The position numbers and the translations under genes are program-made. From contig CAKOPW010000011.1 in the NCBI GenBank assembly GCA_934101115.1, positions 1-42,121 of the forward strand: 42,121 nucleotides of DNA, read 5' to 3'. How positions within the stretch are numbered: the first letter of the stretch is position 1; the number at the start of each line of letters is the position of its first letter. The notes under the pieces were generated by a model that had not been told where the DNA came from, searched no databases, and saw nothing but the letters and a program-made list of their open reading frames with translations. This DNA comes from an uncultured Bacilli bacterium. Lineage in GTDB: Bacteria; Bacillota_I; Bacilli_A; RF39; UBA660. Positions 1 to 10,200 of this stretch are shown one piece after another.

Positions 1-38
1 CTCTACAACAAATAAATTGTATAATTTAAATATAATAG
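1..38 (+). repeat. Upstream promoter box, copy 1 (cut by window edge)
   Basis: These 38 bases are identical to 30326-30363. They hold TATAAT at 20-25; the matching -35 (TTTACT in the other copies) would fall partly before base 1. The box lies about 53 bases ahead of the G8 element at 91. A diverged third copy is at 40374-40413. It is probably a promoter for the surface-protein unit that begins at 144. Confidence 0.6.
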
Positions 39-90
39 GTGTGCAATAGAAGAATAAACGACAAAAGAGATGTAAAAGAAAATAAACTCC

Positions 91-118
91 TTGAAAATCG
101 GGGGGGGTATTATAAAAT
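91..118 (+). promoter_or_regulatory. G8 promoter element, copy 1
   Basis: TTGAAA at 91-96 is followed by ATC, eight G at 100-107, then TATTATAAAAT. Taking TAAAAT (113-118) as the -10 gives a 16-base spacer that contains the whole G-run; TATAAA (111-116) would give 14. A start near 125 would leave a leader of about 20 bases with AGGTG (131-135) before the ATG at 144. The same element recurs at 20332, 30414 and 32646, always ahead of surface proteins. A homopolymeric G spacer is expected to slip during replication and change promoter strength; that effect is inferred. Confidence 0.65.
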
Positions 119-143
119 AAAAAAGAGAATAGGTGTGTGTAAA

Positions 144-1643
144 ATGAAAAAAAGAAGTGCAATAATAGTTGCAATTATTTTGATGTCCATTGGATTTGCA
201 GCAGTAAGTACAACATTAGTAATAAATGGAAATGCAAAGGTAAGTGAAAATGAAGATGACTTTTCAGTAATCTTTACAGCAGCAAGTCTAGATGGAAAAG
301 ATGTATATTCAACAGTAGTAGATGATACAAAGAAAACAATAAATTTTACAACACCTAATTTAAGCAAAGTAGGAGATAAATCTACACTTATATACGAAAT
401 AACAAACAATTCAAGCCAATATGATGCCGAAGTAAAAGTGACATGTGTACCAAAGGATGGAGCAGCAGCAAAATATACAAGTATCAAAAATAAATTAGAT
501 AATGATGCAACAAAAGTGACATCTAAACGATCAATAAATGGAACCTTAACAATTACACTAGATAAAACTCCAGTTGAAGAAGCAACCGAGGAATATATAT
601 GTAAATTAGAATTCAATGCAGTAGAAAGAGAAACAATAGCAGAAAGTGGAACAAATTTATATAATTTAATAAAAAATAATGCTGATACAACGACTGTAAT
701 AGATTATTCAATTAGATCAGGGGCAACAGGAAAAGAAACAAATGGAATATATACAACAACAGCTACAGTTGGAAATATACCAGTATATTACTATAGAGGA
801 CAAGTGGACAACAATATAATATTTAATAACATGTGTTGGAAAATAATAAGAACAACAGAAACTGGTGGAGTAAAATTAATCTATAATGGAGTACCAGAAA
901 ATGGAACATGTAAAAATACAGGAGAAGCATCTCAAATCGGAACAAGTGCATTTAATGAAAGTTCAAATGATAATGCATATGTCGGATACATGTATGGAAC
1001 AGCAGGAAGTTCAACATATGAAGCAACGCATGCAAATATCAATGATTCAACAATAAAAACATATATAGATAATTGGTATAAAAATAATTTTACAGAAGAG
1101 GAAACAAATCAATTAGAGGATACAGTATATTGTAATGACAGAAGTATGATAAGTGGAGGAAACAATAATACTTTAGGCACATCATATGGAACTATTGGTT
1201 ATGGAAAAAACTCAACAGGTTATGGAGTGCTAAAGAGATCTACATATTTTACAATCAAAGTTGAACCAAGTTTAGTATGTCAAAATGAAAACGATAAATT
1301 TACAACTAAAACTGAAAATGGAAATGGTGCTTTAACATATTCAGTTGGTTTAATAACATTAGATGAAACAATACTTGCCGGATTTAATACTCATGAATCA
1401 AACTCTAATGATTATAACGATGTTAATAATTATTTAAATACAGGTTTTTACTTTTGGACAATGAGCCCTGCATATTTTACAGAAGGAGAAGCGTATGTTG
1501 GACATATTCGTTCAACAGCATATATCGATAGTGGTAGAGTTTTTACAGCTTCACCTGTGCGTCCAGTTGTATCTTTAAAAAGCAATTCAATTGTTTCTCT
1601 TACTGGAAATGGAACCGAAAATAATCCATATAAGGTCATATAG
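144..1643 (+). CDS. Surface protein, constant N-terminus with class A lectin-like tail
   Basis: This is a predicted membrane-anchored surface protein of 499 residues. ATG 144 is preferred over the GTG at 39 because AGGTG lies just upstream and the paralogs all begin with MKK plus a hydrophobic stretch. Residues about 6-26 are the membrane or signal segment, followed by the family motif INGNAKVSEN. A beta-rich domain (about 35-165) carries two cysteines, C101 (VTCVP) and C153 (CKLEF), which probably form a disulfide. The C-terminal part contains NNIIFNNMCWKIIRTTE, then FWTMSP and VRPVVSL near the end, a layout reminiscent of C-type-lectin-fold (DUF6273-like) domains. The gene at 40508 has the same two-part organisation. 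No sortase motif is seen. It is the first gene of a unit with 1658-2950. The ligand is unknown. Confidence 0.7.
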   Translation: MKKRSAIIVAIILMSIGFAAVSTTLVINGNAKVSENEDDFSVIFTAASLDGKDVYSTVVDDTKKTINFTTPNLSKVGDKSTLIYEITNNSSQYDAEVKVTCVPKDGAAAKYTSIKNKLDNDATKVTSKRSINGTLTITLDKTPVEEATEEYICKLEFNAVERETIAESGTNLYNLIKNNADTTTVIDYSIRSGATGKETNGIYTTTATVGNIPVYYYRGQVDNNIIFNNMCWKIIRTTETGGVKLIYNGVPENGTCKNTGEASQIGTSAFNESSNDNAYVGYMYGTAGSSTYEATHANINDSTIKTYIDNWYKNNFTEEETNQLEDTVYCNDRSMISGGNNNTLGTSYGTIGYGKNSTGYGVLKRSTYFTIKVEPSLVCQNENDKFTTKTENGNGALTYSVGLITLDETILAGFNTHESNSNDYNDVNNYLNTGFYFWTMSPAYFTEGEAYVGHIRSTAYIDSGRVFTASPVRPVVSLKSNSIVSLTGNGTENNPYKVI

Positions 1644-1657
1644 GAAGTAGGAAATAT

Positions 1658-2950
1658 ATGAAAAAGAAAAGCATGCTTATAGTAGCAATTATTTTGATGT
1701 CAATTGGATTTGCAGCAGTAAGTACAACATTAATAATAAATGGAAATGCAAAAGTAAGTGAAAATGAAGAAGATTTCTCAGTAATATTTACAGCAGCAAG
1801 TATAGATGGAAAAGATGTATATGCAACAGTAGTAGATGATACAAAGAAGATAATAACATTTGAAACAAGCGAATTAAAAACATTAAATCAAACAAGCGTG
1901 TTAACATATGAAGTAACAAACAATTCAAGTAACTATGATGCTGAAGTAAAAGTAACATGTGTACCAAAGGAAGGAACAACAGCAAAATATACAAGTATCA
2001 AAAATAAGTTAGATAATGATGCAACGAAAGTCTTAGCAAAAGAAAGTATAAATGGAACATTAACAATAACACTAGATAAAACATCAACGGAAGAAATATC
2101 TGAAGAATATAAATGTAAGTTAGAATTCAATGCAGTAGAAAGAGATACATTAGGCAACAATACATCATTAACATCATCATTTGAAAGTGATAGTTGGAGC
2201 ACAATAGCTGCAAATATAAAGAGTGGTAATACAAGTAATTATAAAGTTGGAGATACGAAAAAAATAACAATTGCAAGCCATACAAATGACTGTTCTTCCT
2301 CAACTGGGTATGGTTCAAGTTATATATGTAATTCAAGTGTAGAATCAGAAAAAGAAACAACAGTAAGAGTAGCAAATATGAGTACATGTACAAATGGAGA
2401 AAAAAGCGAAACAGCATGTGGTTTTGTACTAGAATTTGAGGATATAATTGAAACCCATAACTTTAATAATGCTGATGCTATTAGCCAATATGGAACTAAT
2501 GAAGGCGGATGGGAAGATTCAAAGATACGTAAATATATGAATGCAGAATTTTATAATGCATTGCCAAGCGACTTACAAGATATAATAATATCAACTGAGG
2601 TAATATCAGGCTATGGAGGTAATGAATCAAATAATTTTGAAACTCAAGATAAAATATACCTATTATCAAGTGAGGAAATATTTAGTGATTTTTCATCTTC
2701 AAGCAACGCTCAATATGATACATCGGTAGGAACATCAAAGCAATTAGATTATTATAAAAATCATGGAGTTACAACAAGTAACTATGATGCCGCAATAAAA
2801 AAATTTAATGGAAATAACTCGATGTGGTGGCTTCGTTCAGCATACGCTTCGAATACAAATCACTTTACTTCAGTCCGTAGTTATGGTGCGTGGTATAGTG
2901 GTCATGCTCATTATGCTTACGGTGTTTCTCCTGCATTTAGAATATTATAA
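1658..2950 (+). CDS. Surface protein, constant N-terminus with class B lectin-like tail
   Basis: This protein has 430 residues and starts 14 bases after the stop of the preceding gene, with GGAAGTAGG as ribosome site, so it is probably co-transcribed. Residues 6-26 are hydrophobic. The N-terminal beta domain is nearly the same as in the genes at 144 and 3046, with C101 and C153 conserved. The C-terminal half differs from the gene at 144 but matches 3046-4233: it contains YLLSSEEI, SKQLDYYKNHGV, WWLRSA (W390-W391) and a closing VSPAFRI. The WWLRS...PAFR pattern is typical of C-type-lectin-like folds. The last 40 codons change from A-ending to mostly pyrimidine-ending codons. A cell-surface binding role is inferred; the partner is unknown. 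Confidence 0.68.
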   Translation: MKKKSMLIVAIILMSIGFAAVSTTLIINGNAKVSENEEDFSVIFTAASIDGKDVYATVVDDTKKIITFETSELKTLNQTSVLTYEVTNNSSNYDAEVKVTCVPKEGTTAKYTSIKNKLDNDATKVLAKESINGTLTITLDKTSTEEISEEYKCKLEFNAVERDTLGNNTSLTSSFESDSWSTIAANIKSGNTSNYKVGDTKKITIASHTNDCSSSTGYGSSYICNSSVESEKETTVRVANMSTCTNGEKSETACGFVLEFEDIIETHNFNNADAISQYGTNEGGWEDSKIRKYMNAEFYNALPSDLQDIIISTEVISGYGGNESNNFETQDKIYLLSSEEIFSDFSSSSNAQYDTSVGTSKQLDYYKNHGVTTSNYDAAIKKFNGNNSMWWLRSAYASNTNHFTSVRSYGAWYSGHAHYAYGVSPAFRIL

Positions 2951-3045
2951 TTTGTAATTGGCATACAATAAAAAAATAAAGGATGAACCAAATATAAAAT
3001 TCATAAAATAGAATATTTTATAAATAGAAATGGTGTGTGTAATTT

Positions 3046-4233
3046 ATGAAAAGGAAAAGCATACTTATAGTTGCAATTATTTTAATGTCAATTGGATTTG
3101 CAGCAGTAAGTACAACATTAATAATAAATGGAAATGCAAAAGTAAGTGAAAATGAAGAAGATTTCTCAGTAATATTTACAGCAGCAAATCTAGATGGAAA
3201 AGATGTATATTCAACAGTTGTAGATGATACAAAGAAGATAATAACATTCGAAACAAGTGAATTAAAAACACTTAATCAAACAAGCGTGTTAACATATGAA
3301 GTAACAAATAACTCAAGTCAATATGATGCAGAAGTAAGTGTAACATGTGTACCAAAGGAAGGAACAACAGCAAAATATACAAGTATCAAAAATAAGTTTG
3401 AAAATGATGCAACAGTAATAAAAGCAAAGACTTCATTAAATGGAACATTAATTATTAATTTAGATAAAACATCAACAGAAGAAGTAACAGAAGAATATAC
3501 ATGTAAATTAGAATTCAATGCCGTAGAAAGAAATGAATTAGGAAAACACGAAAATGTTTTTGCTGTTGAAAGTTGGAACACAATAGCAACCAATATTAAA
3601 GCTGGAAAAACAAGTAAATATAGTGTCGGCGATACAAAAGAAGTAGATCTTGGATCTTTAGGAACACATACAGTACGTATATCTAACATGAGTGAATGTA
3701 CAAATGGAGAAGAAAGTGAAACAGCATGCGGATTTGTTGTTGAATTTGCTGATGTTATAACAAAACATAATATGAACTCAACAGCTACAAATGTAGGCGG
3801 CTGGCCAGCAAGCGAAGCAAGAACATATGTAAATAGTATAATATTAAATGCATTACCAAATGATTTACAAAACGCAATAGCCGATACAAAGGTAATATCA
3901 GGACATGGTAGTACTGCAGGAGAAACGAATTTTACATCAATAGATAAACTGTATTTACTATCAAGCGAGGAAATATATGGTGATTTTAATAACTCATCAT
4001 ATGTGGAATTTGATACAGCGGCTGGCACATCAAAACAATTGGATTATTATAAAAATTTGGGTGTAACGACAACTAATTATTCATTAGCGGCAAAAAGCAA
4101 TTTTTATTGGTGGCTACGATCAGCCTATTCGATTTATAATCATGCATTTCTTCTTGTTTATAGTGTTGGTTATTGGACTGGAATATCTGCTGATGGTGAA
4201 AATGGAATTTCTCCTGCATTCAGAATTGGTTAA
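3046..4233 (+). CDS. Surface protein, constant N-terminus with class B lectin-like tail
   Basis: This is a 395-residue paralog of the gene at 1658. It has the same hydrophobic start, the INGNAKVSEN motif and the C101/C153 pair, followed by a class B tail with YLLSSEEI, SKQLDYYKNLGV, WWLRSA (W355-W356) and ISPAFRI. The N-terminal half is almost superposable on its neighbour, whereas the roughly 30 residues after WWLRSA differ strongly. A 95-base gap separates it from the upstream gene; it contains a degenerate TAGAATATTT box similar to those at 30314 and 40368, so it may have its own weak promoter. A good terminator follows. Function beyond surface display is unknown. Confidence 0.68.
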   Translation: MKRKSILIVAIILMSIGFAAVSTTLIINGNAKVSENEEDFSVIFTAANLDGKDVYSTVVDDTKKIITFETSELKTLNQTSVLTYEVTNNSSQYDAEVSVTCVPKEGTTAKYTSIKNKFENDATVIKAKTSLNGTLIINLDKTSTEEVTEEYTCKLEFNAVERNELGKHENVFAVESWNTIATNIKAGKTSKYSVGDTKEVDLGSLGTHTVRISNMSECTNGEESETACGFVVEFADVITKHNMNSTATNVGGWPASEARTYVNSIILNALPNDLQNAIADTKVISGHGSTAGETNFTSIDKLYLLSSEEIYGDFNNSSYVEFDTAAGTSKQLDYYKNLGVTTTNYSLAAKSNFYWWLRSAYSIYNHAFLLVYSVGYWTGISADGENGISPAFRIG

Positions 4234-4244
4234 AATTAATATTT

Positions 4245-4273
4245 AGAAGTTTTTCACACAAACTTCTTTTTTA
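4245..4273 (+). terminator. Intrinsic terminator of the first surface-protein unit
   Basis: AGAAGTTT (4245-4252) pairs with AAACTTCT (4260-4267) around a 7-base loop, followed by a T-run. Confidence 0.85.
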
Positions 4274-4325
4274 TTTCATAAATATTTCAAAAAATTTTAA
4301 TATATTTATTTTGGGAGATGAAAGA

Positions 4326-5831
4326 ATGTATATATTTAAAAATGCGCTTACAAATATAAGCCGAAACAAAATGCGTAATATATTACTAGGTTTAATATTT
4401 ATTGTCATTGCATCAATTTTGTCTATTACTTTTGCTATTAAAAAAAGTGCAAGTGATATTGTTAAATCTTATGAAAGCAAAAACAGTATCGAAGCAAATA
4501 TTAGTATGAATAGAGATAAACTTATGGAACATCTTGATGAAAGTGATTCTCAAGAAGATAAAATAAATGCTTTTAATAATATTGAATCAGTAACTCTTGA
4601 TGAAATAAAAAATTATGCCAACAGTGTCTACGTTTCATCATATTATTACACATATAATTTAAGAGTAGACGCGAAAAATTTAACTGAAGCAACTGATTCA
4701 CTTGTTAAAGAAACAACTGAAACTAAGACTGAAACTAAAAGTTTTAAAAATGGTGGACCATTTGGAAACACACCTCCAAATGAACAAACTAAAACAACAA
4801 CTAAAAAAACTGAAAAAATTTATAATGAAAAAGCTCAAGATGGAGCATTCTCTTTAATTGGTTATAGCGATTATGCATCCATGAGTGAATTTATCAATGG
4901 AAAATACAAAATAACTGAAGGAAGTATATCTGAAGATTTTGAAAGTGATACTTGTGTTATTTCAAGTGAACTTGCTGAAATAAACAGTTTAAGTGTAGGT
5001 AATACAATTACTATAGTTGATCCTAAAAATTCTAAAAAAACTTATAAACTTACTGTAACTGGTATTTATGAAGAACAAAGTGATTCAGCAAATGATTTAA
5101 CTAAAATGTTCTCTGATTCAGCTAATACCATAATAACTAATTCAAGTGTTGTTAATAAAATACTAGATGGAAATAGTTCTTTAACGGCAACAATTACACC
5201 AACATTTATTTTAACTTCTGCTGATGCCATTGAAGCATTTACTGCTGAAGTAAGTGAGAAAGGTTTAAGTGATTATTACACAATAACTACAAATCAAGAA
5301 GAAATTGAAGAAAGTTTATCATCAATAAAAAATCTAGAAAATTTTGCAAATACTTTTTTAATTATAACAATGATTATTGGTGGTTCAATTCTTGTACTTA
5401 TAAATACTTTAATTATCAGAGAAAGAAAATATGAAATAGGTGTATTAAGAACCATTGGTATGAAAAAAAGTTTAGTTTCACTTCAATTTGTCTTAGAAAT
5501 ATTTATAGTTGCCATATGTTCATTTATTATTGGAACAGGTATTGGTTCTACATTAAGTGTAAATGTTGCTAATAACTTATTAAAAAATGAAATAACTGAA
5601 CAAGAAAATGCTAACAATAAAATAAATGATAATTTTGGTAATCATGGAAAACAAGATTTTAAACCAAATCAAACAATTGCTAAAGTGGATTCTATAACAG
5701 CTGTTGTAGATGTAAAAGTAATAACATCAATGTTATATTCACTTATGATTTTAACAATAACTTCGTCTCTTGTAGCGATCATATCTATAAATAGATTTAA
5801 ACCACTTACCATATTAAAGGAGAGAGGATAA
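4326..5831 (+). CDS. ABC transporter permease, FtsX/MacB type
   Basis: This is a predicted inner-membrane permease of 501 residues. The start at ATG 4326 follows GGGAGATG at good spacing; a TTG at 4311 is also open but has no ribosome site. A first membrane segment lies at about residues 18-38, a long extracytoplasmic domain follows, and three membrane helices lie near the C-terminus, which is the FtsX arrangement. A charged RERKYEIGVLRTIGM segment after the second helix is typical of the family. The outer domain has a low-complexity Thr/Lys stretch (TETKTETKSF...KTTTKK). The stop overlaps the start of the ATPase gene by one base, so the two form one transporter. MacB/LolCDE-like relatives move peptides, lipoproteins or antibiotics; the substrate here cannot be named. 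Confidence 0.88.
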   Translation: MYIFKNALTNISRNKMRNILLGLIFIVIASILSITFAIKKSASDIVKSYESKNSIEANISMNRDKLMEHLDESDSQEDKINAFNNIESVTLDEIKNYANSVYVSSYYYTYNLRVDAKNLTEATDSLVKETTETKTETKSFKNGGPFGNTPPNEQTKTTTKKTEKIYNEKAQDGAFSLIGYSDYASMSEFINGKYKITEGSISEDFESDTCVISSELAEINSLSVGNTITIVDPKNSKKTYKLTVTGIYEEQSDSANDLTKMFSDSANTIITNSSVVNKILDGNSSLTATITPTFILTSADAIEAFTAEVSEKGLSDYYTITTNQEEIEESLSSIKNLENFANTFLIITMIIGGSILVLINTLIIRERKYEIGVLRTIGMKKSLVSLQFVLEIFIVAICSFIIGTGIGSTLSVNVANNLLKNEITEQENANNKINDNFGNHGKQDFKPNQTIAKVDSITAVVDVKVITSMLYSLMILTITSSLVAIISINRFKPLTILKERG

Positions 5832-6478
5832 TGAGTATACTAAAACTAAAAGATGTATCATATAGATACAAAGATGCCAAAAAAGATGAATATGTTCTTA
5901 AAAATATTGATTATGAATTTGATACTGGAAAATTATACGTTATTAAAGGAAAAAGTGGAAGTGGAAAAACAACATTCTTATCTCTTATAAGTGGACTTGA
6001 AACTAATTATGAAGGAAGCATCCTTTATAAAGACAAAGAACTAAAGAAAACCAATTTGGATAAATATCGTAATACCGATATTGGTATTGTTTTTCAAAGT
6101 TATAATCTTTTACCATCTTTAACAGCAATTGAAAATATTATGCTATCAATGAATATCAATGGCATGAAAGCAAAAAAACGCGAGAAAGCTTTAGAACTTA
6201 TGAAAAGTGTAGGTTTAGATGAAAGTTATGCTAATCGAAGAATATTAAAATTATCTGGGGGAGAGCAACAAAGAGTTTCTATTGCTCGAAGTATTTCATA
6301 TAATCCCAATATTATAATAGCTGATGAACCAACTGGAAACTTAGATCCTCAAACTGAAAAAGATATTATGGGAATATTTAAAAAACAAGCTGAGTCTGGT
6401 AAATGTGTTATTATAGTTACGCATTCAGAAAACGTTTGCAAGTATGCTGATTATATTTATGAATTAAAAAAGAAATGA
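5831..6478 (+). CDS. ABC transporter ATP-binding protein (MacB/LolD type)
   Basis: This 215-residue ATPase is translationally coupled to the permease before it (TAATG overlap). All core motifs are intact: Walker A GKSGSGKTT (from residue 40), Q-loop Q89 in VFQSYNLLP, signature LSGGEQQR (141-148), Walker B IIIADEPTGNLD (from 161) and H-loop H198. The length and the LSGGEQQRVSIAR/DEPTGNLD wording are those of the subfamily that pairs with FtsX-like permeases. It powers the permease from the cytoplasmic side. Transcription ends in a hairpin that also serves the convergent gene on the minus strand. Confidence 0.94.
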   Translation: MSILKLKDVSYRYKDAKKDEYVLKNIDYEFDTGKLYVIKGKSGSGKTTFLSLISGLETNYEGSILYKDKELKKTNLDKYRNTDIGIVFQSYNLLPSLTAIENIMLSMNINGMKAKKREKALELMKSVGLDESYANRRILKLSGGEQQRVSIARSISYNPNIIIADEPTGNLDPQTEKDIMGIFKKQAESGKCVIIVTHSENVCKYADYIYELKKK

Positions 6479-6495
6479 TTTTTCATTTCTTTTTT
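6466..6495. terminator. Bidirectional intrinsic terminator
   Basis: AGAAATGA (6471-6478) pairs with TCATTTCT (6483-6490) with TTTT as loop, flanked by an A-run on the left and a T-run on the right. It ends the ABC operon on the plus strand and the zinc-ribbon gene on the minus strand, and overlaps the ends of both reading frames. Confidence 0.85.
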
Positions 6496-7094
6496 AATGT
6501 GTTTAAAATTTTTGAAATTGTTAATTGTATATTTTCATTATAAATTGTTGAATCATCTACATAGTTTACTTTAATTATATAGTATTTTTCATCGTCTTGA
6601 ATAAGATGCGCATAATAAAGATCATCAGCAAAAGTAATACTTTCAATATCGCCAATTTTGCTAGCTAAATGTTCATTTAATTCGATGTAGTTGTTATATT
6701 CTTCTAAAGAAATTTTATTAATTTCAATATTTATATTCGAATTATCTTTAAAAAATATTACATTAGATGCCGCTCCAAAGTTATCGGGATATTCCATAAT
6801 TAAATTATCATATTTAAATTTTTTTGTTTTTATTTCCTCTGTAGTAGTAGAACTAGTTATATTTGAAATCGGTTCTTTTTTTATATCTTTTATGGTATAA
6901 GTTATTATTAAAGAAATAGTTACCGCAATAAATATTAAGGTTACTATAATTATTATAGAGTGTTTATTTATTTCATTTTTTTGTATTTTCATCTCTTGTA
7001 ACTTACTGCTTTCTTCCAAAGAATTATCATAACCACAATGTTGACAAATTTTATTACCATCTTCAAGTAGATGATTACATTTTTTGCAATACAT
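6483..7094 (-). CDS. Zinc-ribbon single-pass membrane protein
   Basis: This 203-residue protein is read on the minus strand. ATG at 7094 is preferred over an upstream GTG at 7100 because AAGGTGG lies seven bases ahead of it. The N-terminus is a zinc ribbon, CKKC at residues 3-6 and CQHC about 12 residues later. A hydrophobic segment (about residues 46-67) and an extracytoplasmic domain of about 135 residues follow, after a short Thr/Ser linker. Such zinc_ribbon_2 plus membrane-segment proteins are common in Firmicutes and mostly uncharacterised. The outer domain resembles nothing I can name. It has its own promoter at 7115-7143. Confidence 0.75.
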   Translation of the reverse strand: MYCKKCNHLLEDGNKICQHCGYDNSLEESSKLQEMKIQKNEINKHSIIIIVTLIFIAVTISLIITYTIKDIKKEPISNITSSTTTEEIKTKKFKYDNLIMEYPDNFGAASNVIFFKDNSNINIEINKISLEEYNNYIELNEHLASKIGDIESITFADDLYYAHLIQDDEKYYIIKVNYVDDSTIYNENIQLTISKILNTLKKK

Positions 7095-7114
7095 AAGCAC
7101 ACCACCTTAAAATA

Positions 7115-7143
7115 ATTATAAATGAATTAGCTTTTAATCACAA
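7115..7143 (-). promoter_or_regulatory. Promoter of the zinc-ribbon gene
   Basis: On the minus strand TTGTGA (7143-7138) and TATAAT (7120-7115) are separated by 17 bases, about 20 bases ahead of the ATG at 7094. Confidence 0.7.
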
Positions 7144-7219
7144 GGAAAAAAGACTAAAAAAATAAAAATGCGCCATAATAATTAATGATTATAATTGTCG
7201 ATTTTTGTCGTGTTTTTAG

Positions 7220-7248
7220 TTTACATGAATTATTGGAAATGTTATAAT
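7220..7248 (+). promoter_or_regulatory. Promoter of the dockerin/cohesin-like operon
   Basis: TTTACA (7220-7225), a 17-base spacer and TATAAT (7243-7248) form a near-consensus promoter. The expected start is about 15 bases ahead of the ATG at 7271, so the leader is very short. Confidence 0.8.
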
Positions 7249-7270
7249 TTTAGTATAGGATGTGAATGAT

Positions 7271-10200
7271 ATGAAAGGGTATGTTGTTAAGTTATTTACA
7301 ATTATTACTTTTATATTTGCTTATTTAATAGGCGTTGATATTAATAAGAATAGCAAAAATTCTTTATCTTTAGCGTATTCAAATAAAGTAGGCGAGATTT
7401 TGAATGCTAATTTAAGCCAAAATGATGTTGCGTTATTTGCAGCACTAAGTGCATCCGTAGAAACTAAAAATTCATTAGGTTCTAGCACTTTATACAGGGA
7501 TAAAATCAGCAGTGTTACAATTAAAGTTGCAAATGCTGATTATGATGCTAGTGTTTATACTTTAAAAATAACTGGACCTAATGGCGAAAATGATACTAAT
7601 AATTGGAGTGTAACTGACAAATATAAAACAGGCAACACATTATATATAAAGCTTAAAAGAAGTGGGGATGCGCCGACTGTTGGATCATATAAGGTCACAA
7701 TAACAAATAGTAGGATAACTTCATCAAAAGTATCTGTATCGTTCGCAATTTATGGCTACTACAATTACTTTGAAATAACAGAACCAAATTTAATTAGTAA
7801 TACTCATGGTTACTCTAATGAGGCAAACAAATGGGAGATTGATATTACTGGTTTAGCTGATCAAATATATGAAAAAGTATCTTCAGATGATGTTGATGAT
7901 TTTAATGTTACTATAAAATACGGAAATTCTAATGTTACAACTTCCAAATTTAATGTAACAAAGATCAAAGATAAAATATATATATCAAATAAAACAGGAT
8001 TTTTTACATCTCCACAATCTGGAACTTATGAAGTAACTATAACTCATACTGATAATGACTTTAATCCGACAGCATTAGCTAAAAAAACTAGTTTTAAAAT
8101 TGGAACTAAAAATATAAAATTAACAGAAAAAAGTTCTGAATCACATCGATATGTCAGACAAATGATGGACGTGAATTATACATTAAATATAGAAAAAATA
8201 AAAGATTCAAATATTACTTATTCAGTAAAAGGTACTAAATATACTCAAAGCATCAGTGATTTTCAAACTAAATACCCACGTGCAAATTTAAATGATGTAG
8301 TAGTTAGTACTGAAGGAAATGTTATATATCGCTACAATGATTCGCTTACAATTACTAATTATGATGGCACAAACATAACTTATTTATTGAACGAAACAAG
8401 CCAAACAGAAGATTCTACAACGTTTAAAACAAAATATGCTGAAGCATATAAAAATTTAACAAGTTTATTTGAATATACGTCTGAAGGAAACTTGGTTTAT
8501 AAAATGGATTGCTTAGTAAATGAAGAAGTGAAAACTTTAGACAATAAAAACTTAACAATTTTTGCGTTATCCGGAGGAGTCATAACTAAAACATACACTT
8601 ATGAAGGAATTAGAGAAGAAGAATTTGAAAACCTTCAACCATATATTGTAAAAAACAATGACACCAAAACATGCGATAGTGGAATATGTGGCGAAAAAGA
8701 TGGATTTAAATTGACATGTGAATATACAGCTACAAATACTTTAGAAGGTGAGATAAAATGTAGCGTTGATTATGATAATACTCTTGATAAGTATACAGGT
8801 GTTTATAAAATTATTTTGCCTTTTGAAGATGCAAGTGAACAATCTATAAAATTTGAAATATATGATCAAAACACTGACTATTATCTTACAAGTAAATTTG
8901 ATAAACATTTAGATAGCAATGACAAATTAACTTCTACAACATTGCCACCAGGAAACAAAAGATATGAATATTACCTAGGATTATATTTAATTAAAGGTGG
9001 TAAAAAAGTTGATACCAGAACTGAAGGAACTCTTTCAACTAGAATATTTGATCATCATGTAGATATTGAAAAAGATGAAGATGGTAATGCTTTAGTAGAT
9101 AATAATGGAAATGAAATATTAAAATATTATGATGTTAATTCTTATCAAATTCGTTTAAACAGTTATAATGCAACAACAACTAAAATTAATTTTAATGTGT
9201 CAGTAAATGGAAGCGCTTTTGAAACAAAAGAAATGAGCTATGATGAATTTGCAGAAAATTATGATATAGATGAAAGATTTCCAACGTGTGGAGGAGCAAA
9301 CTTCTTGAATTGCTATAAATTTGATTCAAATGGTAATTTTATTAGTGATGATGATAATTTCTTTCATACTGATACTGACGGTAAAAAATACAAAATATTA
9401 GTAAAATCTTTCAAATCCAATTCTACTGGAACAGATATTGATGTGGTTTATGACCTTTATAATGCGGATGGCACGTTAGCAACTACTAATGCAGCTACAT
9501 CACTTACTGAATTTAAAGTTAAATATCCTGATGTGTATGGATACATTGTAACAAAATTCGTTTATGATACTGATGGTAACATAATTCGTGGAACCTTTAG
9601 TGGAGATTATAAAGTATTTGAAATAAATGGAAAAAAAATAGAAGGTAAAGAATTAACAAAATTGTTTGATATAAAAGTTGATTATGATAATTTAAACAAC
9701 GTTGATCGTGCAATTACTATATTACCTAAAACTGAAGTACCTAAAGGAACTTATTATGTTTATACTAAGTATGATACAATGGAAGCTATTGGATATATCA
9801 ATCAAAACACGATTGATCCAGTAACAGGAGAAGAGGTAGAAGCTACAATTAGTAAGGACTTATATCCTGAGATGTGGCTTCAAAATGTTCACATGACTTC
9901 TATTTCTTACTCAGAACCAGATTATGAGTTAGAAATTAGCGATATGGTTCAAAGTAATGCTAGAAATGACGAAAATAAAGCGTATTATAATGTAAATGGA
10001 AATGTGGTTTTTGATTTAAGCACTAAGTATATCTATAGTGACACTGATTCTTCAGGAAATAGTCGCTTTAGTGCTAAAGTATATCAAAAAAATGGAAACG
10101 ATTACACTGATGTAACAAGCAAATTTGACATTGATGAAGAATATAATATGCCAGTTGATGCAACAAATGCTATTTCTAAAATAAAATTAAACATCACACC

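Noticed and set aside
39..143. N-terminal extension of the first surface protein from GTG 39
   Set aside because: The extension would be translated through the promoter element and G-run, has no ribosome site, and all paralogs start at the MKK equivalent to 144.
144..4233. SipW-type signal peptides with export by a dedicated peptidase and sortase anchoring
   Set aside because: No LPxTG-like motif, no signal peptidase gene and no clear cleavage site are visible; the N-terminal segment may simply stay in the membrane.
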